NCBI RefSeq assembly: GCF_000719705.1
Contig: NZ_JOHO01000053.1
Location: 1 to 64,000 of the forward strand
Direction: 5' to 3'
Origin: Streptomyces sp. NRRL S-350
GTDB taxonomy: Bacteria; Actinomycetota; Actinomycetes; Streptomycetales; Streptomycetaceae
DNA length: 64,000 nucleotides
Shown here: piece by piece, positions 35,898 to 45,573 of the stretch
Numbering within the stretch: the stretch's first letter is position 1
Layout of the letters: every line of letters begins with the position of its first letter
The notes under the pieces: model-generated
Database searches by the model: none
The model's input: only the letters and a program-made list of their open reading frames with translations
What the model was told of the DNA's origin: nothing
Made by a program: the position numbers and the translations under genes

Positions 35898-36649
35898 CGG
35901 ACCCCTCCCGCCGGACGGGTCAGCGGTGTGCGGGCGGCCGGGCCGGCCCCGCTGCCGTCGTTGATGACGTCCCGTTCGATCGCGCCGTCCACCAACTCGA
36001 TCGTGCGGCGCGCGGTGCTCGCGGCCAGCTGCACGTCGTGGGTGACCAGCAGGATGGTCTGGCCGTCGCTGTTCAGCTCCAGCAGCAGCTCGCGCACGTC
36101 CGCGGCCGAGCTCGAGTCCAGAGCGCCGGTCGGCTCGTCGGCCAGCAGCAGCGCCGGCTCGTTCATCAGGGCCCTGGCCACCGCCACCCGCTGCCGTTCC
36201 CCGCCGGACAGCCGCTGCGGGTAGGCCTTGGTGTGCCGGTCGACGCCCAGCGACTCGAGCAGCTCGACGGCCCGCCGCTTCGCCTCGCCCTTGCCCATCC
36301 CGGCCAGCTGCGCCGGAACCATGACGTTGTCCAGCACGGTCAGGTCGTCCAGCAGGTTGAAGAACTGGAAGACCATGCCGATGGAGGCCCGGCGGTACTT
36401 CGCCGAACCGGCCTCGCCGAGCTGGTCGACGCGGGTGCCGTCGACGGTCACGGTGCCGCTGGAAGGCTTGTCCAGACCCGCGATCAGGTTCAGCAGCGTG
36501 GACTTGCCACTGCCGGAATGGCCGAGGATCGCCACGCACTCGCCGGCCGCCACGGACAAGGTGACGCCGGCCAGTGCGGGCGGGCCGTCGTCGTACTTCT
36601 TCGTCGCGTCGCGAAGATCGATCATCGGTGCATGCGTCGCATTCGTCAT
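35894..36649 (-). CDS. ABC transporter ATP-binding protein (MacB/LolD-like)
   Basis: About 251 residues with all ABC motifs: Walker A ILGHSGSGKSTLLNL, Q-loop MVFQFFNLLDDLTV, signature RLSGGERQRVAVARAL, Walker B ALLLADEPTGALDS, and H-loop LLVTHDVQL. It drives the FtsX-type permease downstream. ATG 36649 is the family start; no ribosome binding site is evident, so the mRNA may be nearly leaderless. It is divergent from the two-component system, which probably controls it. Confidence 0.93.
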   Translation of the reverse strand: MTNATHAPMIDLRDATKKYDDGPPALAGVTLSVAAGECVAILGHSGSGKSTLLNLIAGLDKPSSGTVTVDGTRVDQLGEAGSAKYRRASIGMVFQFFNLLDDLTVLDNVMVPAQLAGMGKGEAKRRAVELLESLGVDRHTKAYPQRLSGGERQRVAVARALMNEPALLLADEPTGALDSSSAADVRELLLELNSDGQTILLVTHDVQLAASTARRTIELVDGAIERDVINDGSGAGPAARTPLTRPAGGVR

Positions 36650-36791
36650 GACCACGAACCTAGGAACGGACCACGGTCCACCGCGTCGGCCGGCGGATGT
36701 CACCTCCTCCCGGGCCGTCGGGCCGGGGGCGTATCCGGCGTACATCCCCGGGGCGACGCGCGGAGCCGACGCCACTGAATACGATCACCGC

Positions 36792-38003
36792 ATGGAACAG
36801 CTCCTCCAGCGGCTCTCGACGTCCAAGCGCGTGACCTGGCTGATGTCCCAGGCCGTGGTGCTGGCCACCGCCTGCCTGTACGCGCTGACTCTCGCCCTGA
36901 CGATGCTGCCCACGGACTGGGCGCACTACGACGGCCTGTTCCGGTTCCCCGACCTGGCGCCCTTCCAGATGCTCGGTCTCTGCGTCGTGCTCGCCCTGCC
37001 GGTTCTGCTGGTGCGCCGTCTGCCGGCGGCGGTCTTCGCGACGGTCCTGGGCGAATCGGTCCTCGGCGACGCCTTCGGCGCGCGGCCCTCGATCGTGTTC
37101 GTCCTGCTCGTCGGCTTGGCCGGGTACCTCGCCGTCCGGCGGCCCAAGGCTGCCGCCGTCGGCTCCGTCGCGGCCGTCCCGGCCGCGTTCTTCAACGACC
37201 TCCACGGCCGCGGGCAGACCGTCGGCGACGCGGCCCAGTGGGCCGGGCAGTTCGCGTTGTGGTTCGCGGTCGCGTGGATCTTCGGCGGGGTGTACCGCAA
37301 ACGCCGCGAATACCTCGACGCCCTGCAGCAACAGACCGCGGCCCGCGTCGTCATGGCCGAGCGGCTGCGGATCGCCCGCGAGCTGCACGACAGCGTCGCG
37401 CACAGCATCGGGATCATCACGGTCCTGTCGGGAGCGGCGGCGCGGGTCGTGGAGACCAGGCCCGAGCAGACGCGGCAGGCGCTGACCGGCATCGAGACCA
37501 CCAGCCGGGAGACACTGCTGGAGCTGCAGCGCATGCTCGGGGCGCTCCGCCGCGCCGAGCCGGACGACGCCATGCCGCAGGCCGCTCCCCTGGCGCCGGC
37601 CGGCAGCCTGGCCGACGTCCCGCAGCTCGCCGAACGCACGGCCGGCGCCGGGGTGCGGGTCCACGTGACCTGGCGGGGCGAGCGGCGCCCGCTGCCACCG
37701 GAGATCGAGCTGTCGGCGTTCCGGATCATCCAGGAGTCGGTGACGAACGTGGTGCGGCACTCCGGGGCGCGGACGTGCCGGGTCGCGGTCGGTTACGAGT
37801 CGACAGGAGTGAGGATCGAGGTGGTGGACGACGGGGACGACGGTCTCGGCGGGCCGGGCCGCCCGAGGTTCGCGGCGGGGGCCGGCGGGAGCGGCTTCGG
37901 CCTGCTCGGCATGCGCGAGCGGGTGACCCTGCTGTCCGGCCAGTTCAGCGCGGGCCGACGCCCGGAGGGCGGCTTCCGGGTGACGGCGAGGCTCCCGATA
38001 TGA
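36792..38003 (+). CDS. Sensor histidine kinase (NarL-type partner)
   Basis: About 403 residues. Four to five membrane segments fill the first 150 residues (for example VVLATACLYALTLALTML, LGLCVVLALPVLLV, IVFVLLVGLAGYLAV, FALWFAVAWIFGGVY). The HisKA_3 box is RIARELHDSVAHSIGIITVL and the ATPase domain has IIQESVTNVVRHSGA (N box) and GFGLLGMRERV (G box). It phosphorylates the response regulator whose ATG overlaps its stop. The signal is unknown; the divergent ABC exporter suggests an envelope-acting compound. Confidence 0.92.
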   Translation: MEQLLQRLSTSKRVTWLMSQAVVLATACLYALTLALTMLPTDWAHYDGLFRFPDLAPFQMLGLCVVLALPVLLVRRLPAAVFATVLGESVLGDAFGARPSIVFVLLVGLAGYLAVRRPKAAAVGSVAAVPAAFFNDLHGRGQTVGDAAQWAGQFALWFAVAWIFGGVYRKRREYLDALQQQTAARVVMAERLRIARELHDSVAHSIGIITVLSGAAARVVETRPEQTRQALTGIETTSRETLLELQRMLGALRRAEPDDAMPQAAPLAPAGSLADVPQLAERTAGAGVRVHVTWRGERRPLPPEIELSAFRIIQESVTNVVRHSGARTCRVAVGYESTGVRIEVVDDGDDGLGGPGRPRFAAGAGGSGFGLLGMRERVTLLSGQFSAGRRPEGGFRVTARLPI

Positions 38004-38683
38004 GCGTGCGGGTGCTGCTTGTCGACGACCAGCCGCTGATGCTCGTCGGGCTCGGGATCCTGATCGGCAACACCGACGACCTGGAGGTGGTCGGCGAGGC
38101 CGCCGACGGCCGCGAGGCGGTGCGCCTGGTACGGGAACTGCGGCCGGACGTCGTGGTCATGGACATCCGGATGCCGGGCATGGACGGGATCGAGGCGACC
38201 CGGCAGGCGACCGCCGAACCGGACCCGCCCAAGGTGCTGGTGCTGACGACCTTCGACGACGACGAGTACGTCTACGGCGCACTGCGCGCCGGCGCCAGCG
38301 GATTCCTGCTCAAGAGCATGGCGCTGGACGCGATCCTGGACGCGATCCGCGTGGTGGCCGCGGGTGACGCGCTGATCGCGCCGAGCGTGACCCGACGGCT
38401 GATCGCGGACTTCGCCGGAACGTCCGGCCCCGCGGCCCCCGAACCGGACGACGGGCCCGCCGCGGACTCGAGTCCCATCGCGGGGATCACCGACCGGGAG
38501 CGCGAGGTGCTGGCACTGGTCGGACAGGGGCTGTCGAACACCGAGATAGCCGAGCGGCTGGTGATCAGCGCGGCCACCGCGAAGACCCATGTCGCGCGCC
38601 TGTTCGCCAAGCTCGAGGCCCGGGACCGCGTCCACCTGGCGATCATCGCCTTCGACACCGGACTCGTGCCGCGTAGACGGTGA
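38000..38683 (+). CDS. NarL/LuxR-family response regulator
   Basis: About 227 residues. Receiver domain with DD (residues 9-10), phosphoacceptor Asp55 in VVVMDIRMPGMDG, Thr in VLVLTTFDDDEYV and Lys in SGFLLKSMALD; a LuxR-type helix-turn-helix (ITDREREVLALVGQGLSNTE, IAERLVISAATAKTHVARLF) at the C-terminus. ATGA overlap with the kinase gene. Likely target: its own operon and the ABC exporter across the 142-bp divergent gap. Confidence 0.93.
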   Translation: MSVRVLLVDDQPLMLVGLGILIGNTDDLEVVGEAADGREAVRLVRELRPDVVVMDIRMPGMDGIEATRQATAEPDPPKVLVLTTFDDDEYVYGALRAGASGFLLKSMALDAILDAIRVVAAGDALIAPSVTRRLIADFAGTSGPAAPEPDDGPAADSSPIAGITDREREVLALVGQGLSNTEIAERLVISAATAKTHVARLFAKLEARDRVHLAIIAFDTGLVPRRR

Positions 38684-38761
38684 GGGCGGACGGCAGGGGC
38701 AGGGCCAGAAGAACGGTCGCGACCGCGAGTCCGCCGCGGCCCGGCCCGACCCGGCCCGACC

Positions 38762-38839
38762 GGGCCCGGGCCACGAACCCGCCGCGCGCCCGGCCCGTCC
38801 GGGCCCGGGCCACGAACCCGCCGCGCGCCCGGCCCGTCC
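38762..38839. repeat. Tandem duplication of a 39-bp unit
   Basis: Two exact copies (38762-38800 and 38801-38839) of a unit that contains CCACGAACCCGCCGCGCGCC. They lie in the gap between the response regulator and the caspase-STAND gene. No gene is seen in 38684-38985. Confidence 0.85.
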
Positions 38840-38985
38840 GGTGCGTACATCCGGGGCGGCTATTTCGCGAAGGCCCTGCCGGCGGCGACCACCGCACCCT
38901 ACCTTTTGCTCCTGATGCATCGTCATCCCACGTGCGCCGCACCGTTCGGCTCCGGCGTGCGTGGTGTCGCTGGGGAGGACGGCAG

Positions 38986-41900
38986 GTGTCGGTTCGATCG
39001 CTGGTGGTGGGCGCGGGCGGGTTCCCCGGACGGGTGGTCTCCGAGGAGGACCGGGCGGCCGGAACGGTCCCGTTCGGCCCGCTGCCGAGCGTCGCCGGCG
39101 CCGTGCGGCGGGTCGCGCGCGCACTGACCCGGGCCGGCGTGCCGACCGGTGAGCCGCTGCTGGATCCCGACGTCGAGACCGCGCGATCGGCTCTCGACCG
39201 GGTCCGGTCGGACGCGCTGCCGGTCGTCGTGCACTTCTGCGGCCACGGCGCGGTCGTCGGTGACGACCTGTACCTCGCGGTGCGGGGCAGCGACCCGGGT
39301 GACCTGCCCGCCACCGCCCTCAGCAGCGCCGAGCTGATCCGCCGGGTCGAGCACTCCCCGCGCTCCGGGCCGGCGCTGTTCCTGCTCGACGTCTGCGGGG
39401 GAGGGCAGGCCCTGGCGTCGCAGGCCGCCCTGCGGCTGTCCGGGGCGCGGCGCAAGACCTGGGTCATCGCCGCCTGCGCGGCGGACGAGGCCGCCTACGG
39501 TGCCCGGTTCAGCGATGCCGCCGCGGCGGTCCTGGACCGGCTCGCGAGGGGCTGGCTGGACCTGTCGCCCGCGCTGGGGCACGTCCCCGTGGACACGCTG
39601 GCTGCGGAGATCGACCGCGAGCTGCGCCGTTCGAGCCCGGACGGCGGCGGGCAGACCGTGGTCCGTACTCCGCACGACGAGGCCGTGCTGGAACCGCCAC
39701 CGTTCTTCCGCAATCCGGGCCATGCGGCCGACGCGGCCGGGCGGTTCCTCGCCCGTACCGATGCCGCCCTGCGACAGTTCGCGGTCGACAGCGATCCCGG
39801 TCTGGATCTGCTGCACTTCGCCTCCCGGGCGGTCGGCACCACTCGGGCCGACAGCTGTCTCTTCAGCGGGCGCGCGGAGCAGCTGCGGGCCATCGAGACC
39901 TGGCTGGACGACGTCGACGGAGGACGGGGGAGGCTGTTGGTGGTCACCGGTGGGCCCGGATCGGGGAAGTCCGCCCTGCTCGGCGTCACGGCCTGCCTCA
40001 CCCACCCCGCGCTGGCGCCGATCCGCCGGCGCGTCGTCGCCCGGGTCCGGGAATTCCGTCCCGCTCCGGCGGCCCGTGTCCTCGCCGTGCACGCCCGGCA
40101 GCTGACCACCCGGCAGGTGGTGGAGTCGCTGCTGCGCCAGCTGGACGGCAGGGGCGACACGGGGAACCCGGACGGGGCGGCCCCGGTGCGCGCGGGCCGA
40201 GCCCCGGAGGCACCGACCACCGGGCACCTGCTCGGCCTGCTGCGCACCGCCGGGCCGGTCGTGGTGATCCTCGACGCGCTCGACGAGGCGGCCGACCCGG
40301 GTGGCCTGCTGCGCGAACTGCTCCTCCCGCTGTCAGGCGCCGGACCGGACGACCCCGCCCCGCACTGCCGGGTGCTGATCGGCACCCGCCCGTGGTGGGA
40401 CCAGCTCGCCGACCTGCGGCACGTCGTCGCCGCCGGGCGCGGCACCCTCCTCGACCTCGACGCCCAGAGCCGCGAGGACCTCGGCCGCGACCTGGAGGAG
40501 TACCTCACCGACCTGCTCTACCCCCACCACGCGCCCGCGACCGCACGTGCCGTCGCCCAGCGTCTCGCCCGCTTCGCCGATCACGGCGCGTTCCTGATCG
40601 CGGCCCTCTACGCGGACCACCTGCTCGGCACTCCCGCCGGCGAACCGGTCGTCGAACCTCCCTGCGAGCTGACCGCGATGTTCGACCTCCAGGTCGGCAC
40701 GCTGGCCGCGGCCAACCCGTGGATCCGCCCCGTGCTGGCCGTCCTCGGCCACGCGCGGGGCCAGGGAATGCCGCTCGACCTGATCCACGCCGTCGCGTGC
40801 GCGCACGCGCCCGCCGAGGACGGCCCCGCCCTGCCGCCGAGCCTCCAGGACACCCGCGACGCCCTCACCCAGGCCTCGTTCTACCTGCGGACGACAGCCG
40901 ACACGGACGGGCGGTTGCTGTACCGGTACTTCCACCAGGCGCTCACCGACCACACCGCGCCGACCGTCGATGCGGCGGTCGTCCTCCGGGCCCTGCTCGA
41001 CGCCGTACCGGTGGGAGCCGACGGCAGGCCGGACTGGGCTCTGGCCCATCCCTACCTGCTGCGCCACCTCCCGACGCACGCGGACGAGAGCGGTCGGATC
41101 GACGGGCTCCTCGCGGACACCGAGTTCGTCCTGCGGGCCCGGCCGGACGCCCTGCTTCCGGCGCTGAAGACTGCGCGGAGCGGCCGGGCACGGCTGGTAC
41201 GGGCCGTGTACCTCGCCTCCGCCGACCGCCACCGCGACGGGTCGCTCGCCGACCGTCGGTTCCTGCTCGCGCTCGACGCCGCCCGTCACCGGGCGACGGA
41301 GTTGCACCGGGAACTCTGCCGCGACCTGGTGTGGCGGCCGCGCTGGGCGACCGGGATGCAGACCAGCCCGCAGCTGGAGGCGACGTTGACGCAGCCGACC
41401 GAGGTGAAGTCGGTGGCGACCACCGTCCTCGACGGCCGGCCGGTCGCGGTCAGCGGAGGCCTGGACGGCACGGTGCGGGTGTGGGACCTGACCACGCGGA
41501 CCCAGCGGGCCCTGCTCAGGGGTCACACCGGCATCGTGGGAACGGCGGCGTGCACGGTGGTGGACGGCCGCGCCGTCGCGGTCACCGGGAGCTGGGACAA
41601 CACGGTACGGGTGTGGGACCTGGCCACCGGGAGCCGGACCGCCGTGCTCGCCGGCCACACCGGCTGGGTGGAGACACTGGCCTGCACGGTGGTGGACGGC
41701 CGCGCGGTGGCGGTCACCGGGAGCTGGGACGGCTCGGCCCGGATGTGGGACCTGGCCACCGGAAGGCAGACCGGCGGAATCCTGGCCGCCGCCGGCGGCG
41801 GACACGTGGCCGCGGTGACGTGCACCGAGATCGACGGGCGGCCCGTCGCCCTCCTCTTCCCCCTGATCTCGCCCGCCCTGGTGTGGGACCTGGAGACCCG

Positions 41901-43239
41901 TCAGGTGAGGGAGCTCGACGCGGGCGGGGCGGACGTGGCTGCGGTGGCGTGCACCGAGATCGACGGGCGGCCGTTCGCCGTGACCGGCCACTGGTTCGGA
42001 GACGTGGGGCTGCGGAACCTGGACACCGACGGCCCGGCGGACACGCTTCGCGGCCATACCAACCACGTGGAGGCCCTGGCCTGCACCACGGTCGGCCGAC
42101 GGCCCGTCGCCGTCACCGGCAGCGGAGACGGATCCGTACGGGTGTGGGACCTCGAGGCCCGATCCGCGCGGGCCGTCCTGGGCGGCCACGGAGCCGCCGT
42201 CGACGGTGTGGCGTGCGCCGTCGTGGACGGTCTGCCCGTCGCCGTCACCGGCAGCCGGGATTCGACCCTGCGGGTGTGGGACCTGTCCTCCACCGCGGAG
42301 TCGAACGGCCTCCGCGGCCACACCGACGAGGTGCGCACCGCGGTGTTCACCGAGATCGGCGGCACCCCCGTTGTCCTGAGCGGTGGTTGGGACAAGACGG
42401 TGCGGGTGCGGGACGTGGAGACCGGGGTGGAACGGGCCGTCCTGTCCGGCCACAGGGCGGGGGTGACGGCGGTGGCGTGCACGGTCGTCGACGGCACGCC
42501 CCTCGCCGTCACCGGCAGCCTGGACAGCTCCGCGCGGGTGTGGGACCTGGTCACGGGAGACCAGAGGATCGATCTGCGGACGCCGAACCGGGAAGCGGTG
42601 GACACCGTGGCGTGCGCGACGTTCGACGGCACGCCGGTCGTCGTCGGCGGCAGCCGGGCGGGTTGGGTACGGGTGTGGGATCTGACGACCGGCAAGCCCG
42701 TGAGTGACGTCCTCGACCACGAGAACGGCGTGGACGCACTGGCCTGCACCCTCGTCGACGGCAGGCCCGTGGTCGTCACCTGCAGCAGGGACCACGCCGT
42801 GCGGATCTGCGACCCGGTGACGGGCGAGCGGCTCGCCGTCATGACCGGGCACCCGAACGAGGTGTACGGGGTCGCCTGCACCGGGGTCGACGGCCGCCCG
42901 GTCGCCGTCACGGCCGGTCAGGACCGCACGGTCCGGGTGTGGGACCTGGCCACCGGCACTCCGGGCGCTGTGCTCACCGGTCACACGAGCCTCGTGAGGG
43001 CGGTGGCGTGCGCCACTGTGGGAGGGCGTCCGATCGCCGTGACCGGCGGCTGGGACCGAACCGTCCGGGTGTGGGACCTGAAGACCTGCGAGGCTGTCGC
43101 GGTCCTTCCGCAATCCGCCCGGGTCGAGGCCGTCGCCGTCCGACCCGACGGCACGATCGCGGTCGGCAACGGCTGGGACGTGGTCGTGCTCGACCCCGCG
43201 GACGGCAGTGCGAAGACGGGGCCTTCACACCGGGGGTAG
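38986..43239 (+). CDS. Caspase-like STAND ATPase with two WD40 propellers
   Basis: About 1417 residues. Residues 1-230 are a caspase-fold peptidase with His87 in VVVHFCGHGAV and Cys137 in LFLLDVCGGGQA. A P-loop NTPase follows: Walker A VVTGGPGSGKSALLG (about 319-333) and VVILDALDEA (Walker B), typical of NACHT/STAND modules. From about residue 805 to the end there are 13 recognisable WD40 blades ending in VRVWDL or variants plus one weaker blade, enough for two seven-bladed propellers. Such proteins sense a trigger through the repeats and release the peptidase. GTG 38986 follows GGGGAGG; the frame is open back to 38680 but that part is repeat DNA. A defence or regulated-death role is inferred. 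Confidence 0.88.
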   Translation: MSVRSLVVGAGGFPGRVVSEEDRAAGTVPFGPLPSVAGAVRRVARALTRAGVPTGEPLLDPDVETARSALDRVRSDALPVVVHFCGHGAVVGDDLYLAVRGSDPGDLPATALSSAELIRRVEHSPRSGPALFLLDVCGGGQALASQAALRLSGARRKTWVIAACAADEAAYGARFSDAAAAVLDRLARGWLDLSPALGHVPVDTLAAEIDRELRRSSPDGGGQTVVRTPHDEAVLEPPPFFRNPGHAADAAGRFLARTDAALRQFAVDSDPGLDLLHFASRAVGTTRADSCLFSGRAEQLRAIETWLDDVDGGRGRLLVVTGGPGSGKSALLGVTACLTHPALAPIRRRVVARVREFRPAPAARVLAVHARQLTTRQVVESLLRQLDGRGDTGNPDGAAPVRAGRAPEAPTTGHLLGLLRTAGPVVVILDALDEAADPGGLLRELLLPLSGAGPDDPAPHCRVLIGTRPWWDQLADLRHVVAAGRGTLLDLDAQSREDLGRDLEEYLTDLLYPHHAPATARAVAQRLARFADHGAFLIAALYADHLLGTPAGEPVVEPPCELTAMFDLQVGTLAAANPWIRPVLAVLGHARGQGMPLDLIHAVACAHAPAEDGPALPPSLQDTRDALTQASFYLRTTADTDGRLLYRYFHQALTDHTAPTVDAAVVLRALLDAVPVGADGRPDWALAHPYLLRHLPTHADESGRIDGLLADTEFVLRARPDALLPALKTARSGRARLVRAVYLASADRHRDGSLADRRFLLALDAARHRATELHRELCRDLVWRPRWATGMQTSPQLEATLTQPTEVKSVATTVLDGRPVAVSGGLDGTVRVWDLTTRTQRALLRGHTGIVGTAACTVVDGRAVAVTGSWDNTVRVWDLATGSRTAVLAGHTGWVETLACTVVDGRAVAVTGSWDGSARMWDLATGRQTGGILAAAGGGHVAAVTCTEIDGRPVALLFPLISPALVWDLETRQVRELDAGGADVAAVACTEIDGRPFAVTGHWFGDVGLRNLDTDGPADTLRGHTNHVEALACTTVGRRPVAVTGSGDGSVRVWDLEARSARAVLGGHGAAVDGVACAVVDGLPVAVTGSRDSTLRVWDLSSTAESNGLRGHTDEVRTAVFTEIGGTPVVLSGGWDKTVRVRDVETGVERAVLSGHRAGVTAVACTVVDGTPLAVTGSLDSSARVWDLVTGDQRIDLRTPNREAVDTVACATFDGTPVVVGGSRAGWVRVWDLTTGKPVSDVLDHENGVDALACTLVDGRPVVVTCSRDHAVRICDPVTGERLAVMTGHPNEVYGVACTGVDGRPVAVTAGQDRTVRVWDLATGTPGAVLTGHTSLVRAVACATVGGRPIAVTGGWDRTVRVWDLKTCEAVAVLPQSARVEAVAVRPDGTIAVGNGWDVVVLDPADGSAKTGPSHRG

Positions 43240-43421
43240 CCGGACCGGGAGGACGGCCCGGCGGCGTCCGTCCGGGACCCGGTCCGCGGTGCGGCGGGAC
43301 TCTCGGGGGGAGGCGCCGTCAGGCCGCGGCCGACGGTCGAGCGGCGTCGGCCGTCAGCGCGGGCTCCCGGCTCCTTGCCGCCGCGAGCACGGCACCCGGG
43401 CCTCGCGGCGCACACTTTCGC

Positions 43422-43509
43422 GGCTCCCGGTTCGTGGCTCCCGGTTTCGTGGCTCCCAGTTTCGTGGCTCCTGGTCCGTGGCTCCCCGGTTTGGGCTCCC
43501 GGTTTCGTG
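43422..43509. repeat. Imperfect 15-bp tandem repeats
   Basis: About six copies of GGCTCCCGGTTTCGT, some 14 bp or with substitutions. They lie between the 3' ends of the convergent caspase-STAND and hydrolase genes and do not encode a protein. Confidence 0.85.
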
Positions 43510-43528
43510 GACCACGGCTGCGGCTGCG

Positions 43529-44413
43529 TCAGTCCGACAGGTACGGCGCCATGGCGGTCGCGGTGAGCCCGTCGGCCAGGTATCCCTTCAGCGCGTGGAA
43601 GCCCAGCACCCCGGTGTCGGTGACCGCGTGCCTGTCGACCGGGAACATCCCCCCGAGCTCCGGCGGCAGTGCGATCGGATCGCCCGCGTCCGCGATGTTC
43701 ACCCACCGCCCCACGCCCGGCGGGCGCGTGCCCTTGCCACCCCGCGGTTCAGGCTCCAGCTTCCGTGCGAGCCCCGGCAGCCCCAGGGGCGACCCGAGCG
43801 TCACGAACAGCTCGACCTCCAGCTCGGGATACGCGTGCAGTGCCTCCCAGGCGACCACCGACCCGAGTGAATGCGCGACCAGCACCTGCGGGCGGTGCCG
43901 GCGGACGGCGTCCGCCACCACCGCCCGCGCCGCCCGTCGGCGTTCGGGGCGCGAGGTGTAGGAATCGGTGTCCCGCAGGACCGCCACGATGACCCGTTCG
44001 ATGAGGTCCATCAGGAGGTGGCGCGTCCGCGCGGTGAGCTTGCCGCCCTGGCGTTCGCTCGCGAGCCATCCCACCGCCTGCCGCACCGGAGCGAGCCACC
44101 CGGCCTGCGCCTCCCTCGGCTCCGGAACCCCCATCAGGAGCAGCCACTCCCACGCCTCCAGGAGCTGCGCCTCCGACAGGTCCTCCAGCCGGTCCTCGTG
44201 CACCCCGGCCTGCTGCTCCAGGGGCGCGTTCGTCAGCAGGTGCGCGTAGTAGGCCATCACCACGTCCGGGACCGGAACGTGCGTCAGGCGCGCCGCGGCC
44301 AGCCCCTGCTCCAGGACCTCCCGGTACTTCACGCCCTTCGCCGTCGCCGCCTCCTCCGGTGTCAGATCCGGCTCGAGGTTCCAGATGCCGTGAACCACTA
44401 CGACCGCGGCCAT
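43529..44413 (-). CDS. Alpha/beta hydrolase-like protein
   Basis: About 294 residues. It starts MAAVVVVHGIWNLEPDLTPE (first strand and oxyanion region) and has the nucleophile elbow VAHSLGSVVAWEAL with Ser in the GxSxG-like AHSLGS. A C-terminal His (GFHALKGYLADG) and the Asp in NIADAGDPIAL could complete the triad. ATG 44413 follows GGAGGGG; the open frame to 44494 is not needed. The gene is convergent with the caspase-STAND gene. Hydrolases of this kind occur with STAND systems, but a functional link is only inferred. Confidence 0.78.
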   Translation of the reverse strand: MAAVVVVHGIWNLEPDLTPEEAATAKGVKYREVLEQGLAAARLTHVPVPDVVMAYYAHLLTNAPLEQQAGVHEDRLEDLSEAQLLEAWEWLLLMGVPEPREAQAGWLAPVRQAVGWLASERQGGKLTARTRHLLMDLIERVIVAVLRDTDSYTSRPERRRAARAVVADAVRRHRPQVLVAHSLGSVVAWEALHAYPELEVELFVTLGSPLGLPGLARKLEPEPRGGKGTRPPGVGRWVNIADAGDPIALPPELGGMFPVDRHAVTDTGVLGFHALKGYLADGLTATAMAPYLSD

Positions 44414-44765
44414 GCCCACCCCTCCGTGAACCCTCGGGCGCGTGGGCCCGTCCCCCGGCCACGCTGCCCCCACTCTGCACCACGGCGTGGACAACGACCA
44501 CGACGGTGTCGAGGTGCCCGAGTACCGGACTCGGGCACCTGGGAAGCGGTAGCTAGCAGGTAGCAGGTGGCAGGTGGCAGGTGGCAGGTAGTCGGTAACC
44601 GGTAAAGCCGGCCGGTAGCCGATGCCGGGCGCCGGTCATCCACCCGGCCGTGGGGCAAAGGCGAGGCCCCTCGACGCCGCCATCCTCACCACCGTGACGT
44701 CAGGCCATGTGATCAGGGCCAGTAGCGTTCGCCACGATGTCAAGAGCAGCCAGACCGACTGGTGG
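44414..44765. other. Intergenic stretch with a 7-bp tandem repeat
   Basis: No gene is seen. Five copies of GCAGGTG (two with A as last base) run from 44556 to 44590. Nothing else stands out. Confidence 0.6.
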
Positions 44766-45233
44766 TCAGGTCGTGAAATCACCACCCGCCGTTCCGAGGA
44801 TCAGACGCGAGGGGGCGATCGGCGTGTCGAACCCGATCGCCGCGACGACGAAGAACGAGATTCCGATACCGAAGGCCACGGAATGGGGCTGATCCAGGTT
44901 GAACGTGTTCTGACCGTCCAGCCCGGTGCGGTGTTCGCCTTCACCGGAGAGGTCCTCGAATTGCTGGATGGGCCCTCCGGAGGCGTCCCAGACGTGCACC
45001 CGGCTGAGCCGTCCGAACCCGACGTCGGTCTTGAACAGCACGAAGACCCTGACCAGGTTGGTCCGGACGTCGTTGACGATCACCGGCGTCGGCACGGCGA
45101 TGTGGAACCAGCTGCTCTTCCCGGGAGTGATGTCCACATCGGAACCCCACCCGAAGTGTCCGTTGCGGCTGAGGTTCTCGGGATTCTCCACCACCATGGC
45201 GTTCCCGTGGACCCAACTCGCTTGCAGCGCCAC
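44766..45233 (-). CDS. DUF6623-like protein
   Basis: About 155 residues (VALQASWVHGNAMVVENPEN, then SSWFHIAVPTPVIVNDVRTN and HSVAFGIGISFFVVAAIGFD). The family is seen in actinomycetes and has beta-rich character, but no known function. I prefer the GTG at 45233 because GAGGAGG lies at a proper distance from it, while GTG 45242 directly abuts that site. Isolated gene. Confidence 0.7.
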   Translation of the reverse strand: MALQASWVHGNAMVVENPENLSRNGHFGWGSDVDITPGKSSWFHIAVPTPVIVNDVRTNLVRVFVLFKTDVGFGRLSRVHVWDASGGPIQQFEDLSGEGEHRTGLDGQNTFNLDQPHSVAFGIGISFFVVAAIGFDTPIAPSRLILGTAGGDFTT

Positions 45234-45573
45234 AATACCCACCTCCTCGGCAGGTTATTTCTTTTCTTGCAGTCTCACACTCCGCAGCCATGGCTTCAAG
45301 AGTCCGGCCCCGCATACTTTCCGCTATCGCGGACCCCGGCACAGATTCGTACAGTAACGGTGAATTCGGCGGCCCCATAAGGGGATCGGTGCGAGGCCGC
45401 GGGGTGTCAATGCCGGCCGGGGAAGCCTCCGGTGCAGACGCCGTCCACGGAAGGCGAGCCGTGAATCTCCGGGGAAGGGAGAAAAAGCGCGCACGGGGCC
45501 GGGGGGTGCCTCTATGGGGTTCGTCAAGGAAATCGGGCTGCATTCGGGTGGGGTGGCCAGGCAGCATGGCAGG

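Noticed and set aside
38680..38985. Extending the caspase-STAND protein to an upstream start at 38680
   Set aside because: The extra region is a 39-bp tandem repeat and GTG 38986 has an ideal ribosome binding site.
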